Below are positions 59,779 to 64,000 of a stretch of DNA of 64,000 nucleotides, in pieces. The notes under the pieces were generated by a model. The model was not told the DNA's origin. It made no database searches and saw only the letters and a list, made by a program, of their open reading frames with translations. Every line of letters starts with the position of its first letter. Position 1 is the first letter of the stretch. The position numbers were made by a program, and so were the translations under genes. The DNA is from Cruorifilaria tuberocauda (Eukaryota; Nematoda; Chromadorea; Rhabditida; Onchocercidae): positions 248,001 through 312,000 of the forward strand of contig JABVXU010000015.1 of assembly GCA_013365365.1 (NCBI GenBank). The letters are read 5' to 3'.

Positions 59779-60707
59779 ATGGATTGTAAAAAAGCGCTGG
59801 CGGAGATGGGACGATGGCGAGAAAGTATGGATGAAATGTTGACTGTGGTAGAATCAATCAAACGAAATGCTGAAAGCGGTGATTGGGATAAACGGATGCA
59901 TAACTTGCTGAATTACCTCGAACAGTTGGATCGAGAAGCAACCATCGAGACTGAGGTGTTAAAGGAGATACAAAGTCAGGGAAACGGCGGGGACGTAGAC
60001 ATGTCACGAGATCGCTTCAGAAAACGGTTATTTTCGAGCTTCTTATAAAATACCTTGGAAAATACGAAAAACTCTCACCTATTACGCCCTGAAATATCTT
60101 TAAAAATTCAAGAGTCGAATCTAAAAGTCTAATTCATCATCCACTTAAGAATTAAAGAAATCGGCTGGGAACGGTCGGACAAACAAGGCGAAGCAGTGGA
60201 TAGGATAGAGACGTTGCGGAGGATTGAGATAGCGAATATAAGTAGCACGATCGAGATAGAGAGAATTTATTATTCGAAGAAAGATCCCTACACTAAGCAA
60301 GACATCAAAGATCCGGTACAGAATAAAGTATGTTCATAATTCGTTAATAAAGTATATTAATACTTTCATTAATTTGAGTATATTGCCATACAGTAATATA
60401 TAACTGTTATCGTTTCCATCATTTGACGTTATCACCTTTTATCTACGCAAATAGCTTCAGAATCTCAGAATTATTACGTATTACGTGGAGGCTGGCAATA
60501 TACTTTATAAAACTAATTCAGCTCTTCGATTTGTTTCAGATTTGTAAGCATGTTTATGATCGAGAATCGGTGCTAACCAATATTCGCGAATGTAAGAAGC
60601 GACATCTGTTATGTCAGTGTCCCGTTTCGGGATGTCCAAATAAAAAGCCGTTAATAATGTCTGATATGGTAGCATTTCCAAAGTTTTATGATTGTCTTAA
60701 GGAATAA
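59779..60707 (+). CDS. NSE2 / MMS21 SP-RING SUMO E3 ligase of the SMC5/6 complex
   Basis: A SUMO ligase subunit of SMC5/6, acting in DNA repair and chromosome segregation. Exons 59779-60026, 60150-60327 and 60540-60707 join in phase to 197 aa (human about 247). The first ~110 residues are helical and charged, as expected for the part that packs on the SMC5 coiled coil. The SP-RING spans ~128-185: DPYTKQDIKDPVQNK, ICKHVYDRESV, CPVSGCPNKK. The four expected zinc ligands (Cys and His of C-K-H, both Cys of C-P-V-S-G-C) are present. The Cys that opens the motif in human (C-P-I-T) is Asp here, but it is not a zinc ligand. Exon 2 follows a CTTAAG acceptor, chosen because it restores the frame exactly. 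Confidence 0.92.
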
Positions 60708-63344
60708 TGCTTCTTTAATCATGCTGCCGCGCTTCTGCTCAACTTCTATTCATATATCGTCTGGTTTGGGACTTATAATATTTACGATGCTTTTCTTGAT
60801 GATTTGATGATGATATCATCACCAACAGGTCACTACTGACTACGTCAAGTAAATTTGTTTCCATGCTTTGCCGTATTTTATGGACGCTTCAATTTTTAGC
60901 GACCATGAAAAACGTTATCCATATTTTCATAATTTTTATTACTGTTATGTGAAACTGTTTAGTAATCATTGCGAATCTCTATTCTTTAAGATTTTTGAAA
61001 CAACAGAGGGATATATTTTATGTCGATCTCAGTTTTTGAATAACATTTCATTTTTTCTTTATAAAACTTTGCTTACATGGTTCTCTAATAAAGAAACAAT
61101 GAGTATTAAATATCAGTGTTTAATTACCATTTGGATTTGCTAGTGGGCACGAATGCTAGCCTTACAATTTCAAAAATTCAAACTGAAGCGGCAGTTTCTT
61201 TTTATAACAGTATCTTGTAATATGTGAAGGAAGATGGAAGTTAGAACCGTTGGATGATTACCTTGTATTTGTGTGATTTCAAGGTTTAAGGAAGTATATA
61301 GCATAATTAACAGTATTTTTAGCTTCAGAATCAGCATAAAGTACTATGTTTCTTGTATCAGTTCATTTCTTACTTGCGATGACATCCACAGGAATTTCTA
61401 AATTTTTTAGTTTTTTACAATTTCTTCACAACGATTTTCGTTATCTGCAAATCGGGTTACAAATATAAACAGAATTTTCTCTAGAAAAAACAAGAAAATA
61501 AACCACATAATGGGACTCGAATACTCACTATCAGCAGAGCAATTACAATGTTATTCATCGCAGACCATCTCAACTGTGTAACTGTATTGTTTCGGGTTTG
61601 TCACGTTTATATGTTAGTAGAAGTGACGTTTCTTCGTAATCTTCTGAGTGATACTGTAGATATTTTTAAGGGCATTGTACTATATGCATTCAGTAAAGAA
61701 TGAAGGCAAAAATGCCACTAACATCGAACAATAATTAGCTATTTAAGAATCAAAACTTATCTAGAAAATGTGAATGAATCGTTCTTTTTAAAAAATCAAA
61801 CGCGAAATAATAAATGATAGGTTCGATAAATGAATATCATTTGAAATAATGCGTCATATCGAGATAGAAATATTCGAAAAAACGAACAAAAAAAAATTCG
61901 AATTTTATTCCGCTAAACATTTATGTAACTCTTATAAATGATTTCGCTGACGATAAGACATAATCGGACATTGAACGCGGGGTGACTTTTTGTGATATTA
62001 AGTGAAAAATGAATCAAATAAGCATTTCACGGCTTGTCGGAAAGAGGTTATCGAGAAGCGAATGGAGGACAGACAATGCGTGGCATAAATACTTCAAGAA
62101 TTAATAAACAGAGGATTCATTCACATTCACATATCAAAAAGCAGAGGAGACGGATTCGGTTGAAAACAGTACAGCAACATCTAGTGAACACACGACGGTT
62201 GAATAAACAGTTAACTGGTCCGTCGTCACAAAACCGCATAACCGTGAAACACCATCAAGACAGTCTCTCTCTGTCAGTGTGCTTCATGGTTTTCGCACGC
62301 ATTCACCCATCAATTTCAATTAATAAGACAGCTGACCCTCTATAAAGTTCAAAATTAGCCAACAGAGCTTCAACTTTCTTTGCGTAGAATAACGTTCTCA
62401 AATTTCGAATTTGTTCTCCTACAGTGTATTCTTTTTATGTATTTTTATTCGTCTGCTCCACTCACTCTTAGATATTTCTTAAGCTTATGAGGTTCATCTA
62501 ATCATAAATATTATGTTGTCATTTTCAGGAACATTGCATGGCAATAGTAAATCTTACGTGAAAGTTAAGTATTTTCGGATGTTCATCGTTTTATGGTCCT
62601 CTTTTATTTAAGATTGTTGTTTTCTCAATTCAATCATCTTTATCATTGTTCTAATGTTTGGACATTAATTGGTAAATTCAACAAGCTCTAAAAACAGAAA
62701 CCTGTTAGGAAGATATGATTATGATGGAACGAATCAGTTGTGGAAAAGGAAGCCGCTGATCCAGTTAGAAGAACATGAATGCTCCTGGCCTGGACATCAC
62801 GGACATCGTTCAACTCATCATTAACCTTCTTGTTTTTTATATATTTATTTAGATGTAAATAAGGAAGTTGACAGTAGTGGTTGTTGGTTACAAATTCAGA
62901 AATTTTCTTTTTTAAAATAATGAGCAACAGACACGGATCATCTGAATAAATCCAGGCAGGGAGCTAGAAGTTGCAATCATATTCCTTTGTTAATAACTAT
63001 AGCTTACATATGGCACAGTTGGAAGCCTTCAGAACTATCAAATCTATGCTTTTTTTGGTTGAACGTTCTGAATAATTATTTAGATTTTCCAGTGTTATTG
63101 TTAACTGAATTTACATTGTAAATATTCCATTCTAAATAACGTATATTTATTTATGTTAGTTATCTGTTTTTTTCGACAGTACTGCTAATGCAGGCAGTTT
63201 ATTCGTTGGGAATTAAAAGAAAGTTAAACACATTTGTTACTTCTAAAGTATTTTTCGTCTCGTCTGTGTATTATGCTTTTCATTTCATTTTTAGGAAGTA
63301 TTTCTCGGTAATAACTGAGGAGTTACAACATTTTTTCCAATGCA
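60708..63344. other. Non-coding or undefined stretch with weak coding hints
   Basis: 2.6 kb between NSE2 and the mitochondrial carrier gene, both plus strand. A basic open frame at 62034-62345 and an open stretch at about 62696-62822 after an AAAACAG acceptor, ending WPGHHGHRSTHH and a stop, look mildly coding. No consistent multi-exon model could be built, so no gene is called. Confidence 0.4.
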
Positions 63345-64000
63345 ATGCAAAAAGAAAATTACCAAGATTTTATTGCTGGATGGGGTGCAGGTTTTATTGA
63401 AACTTTGTTGTTATATCCTCAGAATAAAGTGATATTTCGTCAACAGCTGCAAGGTATTACTGCGAAAGAAGTTTTTGAGCAGGTTAGTTCAGCTTTTGAG
63501 AATTGGCTTTGATTGATATCCTTATTTATTTCAAGGAAATAATTGAATACATCAAAACTGAATAGAGTCAGGCTGTTACATTCATAATAAATACATTACT
63601 AACTTTTGGAACCACCAAAATCTACTCCCACCCATCAGCTTATGAATTACTTCTTTTAAAAAACCTTAAGCATGAAGACGGCTGTTTACAAAGTATTTTA
63701 TTAGAGTCAAATCGACACAAACTAAACAATTTGTATTTTTTATGTGTGAATTGCGCACTGAAGTTAAAATATGGATCATTTAAGTTAAGAAATGAAGGCT
63801 TTTGGATGTTGTATAGAGGAATGCTTCCACCTCTTATACAGCGAACGACAACACGATCAGTGATGTTCGGGATGTTTGACAAATTTCATCGTTATTTTAA
63901 TTGCTCAGAATGTGAGACAACCCCGACTCGCGTAGCTTGTTTCGCTTGTGCTGCGTTTATGGGTTAGTCACTAGTAAGCTTCATGATCTTCCGTTTTGCA
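63345..64000 (+). CDS. SLC25A51-like mitochondrial NAD+ carrier, 5' part (runs off right edge)
   Basis: A mitochondrial carrier family member. The SLC25A51/52 group (formerly MCART) imports NAD+ into the matrix. Exons 63345-63482 and 63785-63962 join in phase (106 codons seen); the second ends at an ATGG/GTTAGT donor and the rest is beyond the window. The first repeat carries FIETLLLYPQNKVIFRQQLQ, the subgroup's variant of the carrier signature, with Q-N-K in place of the usual D-x-x-K. The next exon has GFWMLYRGMLPPLIQRTTTR and VMFGMFDKFH, closely matching SLC25A51 (LYRGILPPLMQKTTT). The start is the second of two overlapping ATGs (63340 is out of frame). Exon 2 follows a TTTAAG acceptor. 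Assignment to this subgroup rather than another carrier is fairly secure. Confidence 0.85.

Overview
The window is eukaryotic and reads as nematode DNA, most likely a filarial or other spirurid worm. It is AT-rich, and its genes are broken into 24-500 nt exons by introns with GT donors and T-rich acceptors ending TTTCAG or TTTTAG. All recognisable genes are conserved animal families in nematode-like form. No prokaryotic genes, tRNA, rRNA, CRISPR array or intact transposon was seen. Species cannot be named from sequence alone. I built the gene models by hand, joining exons by splice signals, codon phase and remembered family similarity; most close as uninterrupted frames.

Layout, left to right: (1) minus-strand 5' part of an unrecognised coiled-coil gene, 1-1852. 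(2) Plus-strand PIKfyve/FAB1 lipid kinase, 27 exons, 5620-15763. (3) Plus-strand U2SURP/SR140 splicing factor, 20 exons, 16786-23233. (4) A long non-coding stretch, then a small plus-strand single-pass membrane protein, 27116-27806. (5) About 4.6 kb of non-coding DNA with a near-perfect hairpin carrying a miR-2-family seed. (6) Plus-strand MO25/CAB39, 32449-34836. (7) Minus-strand SELENOT homologue with Cys in place of selenocysteine, 37188-38712. (8) Plus-strand angiomotin-like coiled-coil protein, 39483-43818. (9) Plus-strand membrane protein with five CUB-like modules, 45786-51571. (10) Minus-strand EFHC/DM10 gene with a one-base frameshift, about 51937-55084. (11) Minus-strand DCN-1 neddylation ligase, 56442-59107. 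(12) Divergent plus-strand NSE2/MMS21 SUMO ligase, 59779-60707. (13) Plus-strand start of an SLC25A51-type mitochondrial carrier, 63345 to the right edge.

The genes do not form one pathway. Themes are membrane lipid and endosome control (PIKfyve), RNA splicing (U2SURP), kinase and Hippo-type signalling scaffolds (MO25, angiomotin), ER redox (SELENOT), ubiquitin-like modification (DCN-1, NSE2, probably sharing a 671-bp divergent promoter), cilia (EFHC) and mitochondrial NAD transport. I see no clear new biological system. The points most worth checking are the EFHC frameshift, the miRNA-like hairpin, the PPxY and C-terminal motifs of the angiomotin-like protein, the GC-AG intron in PIKfyve and the high share of AAG/GAG splice acceptors.
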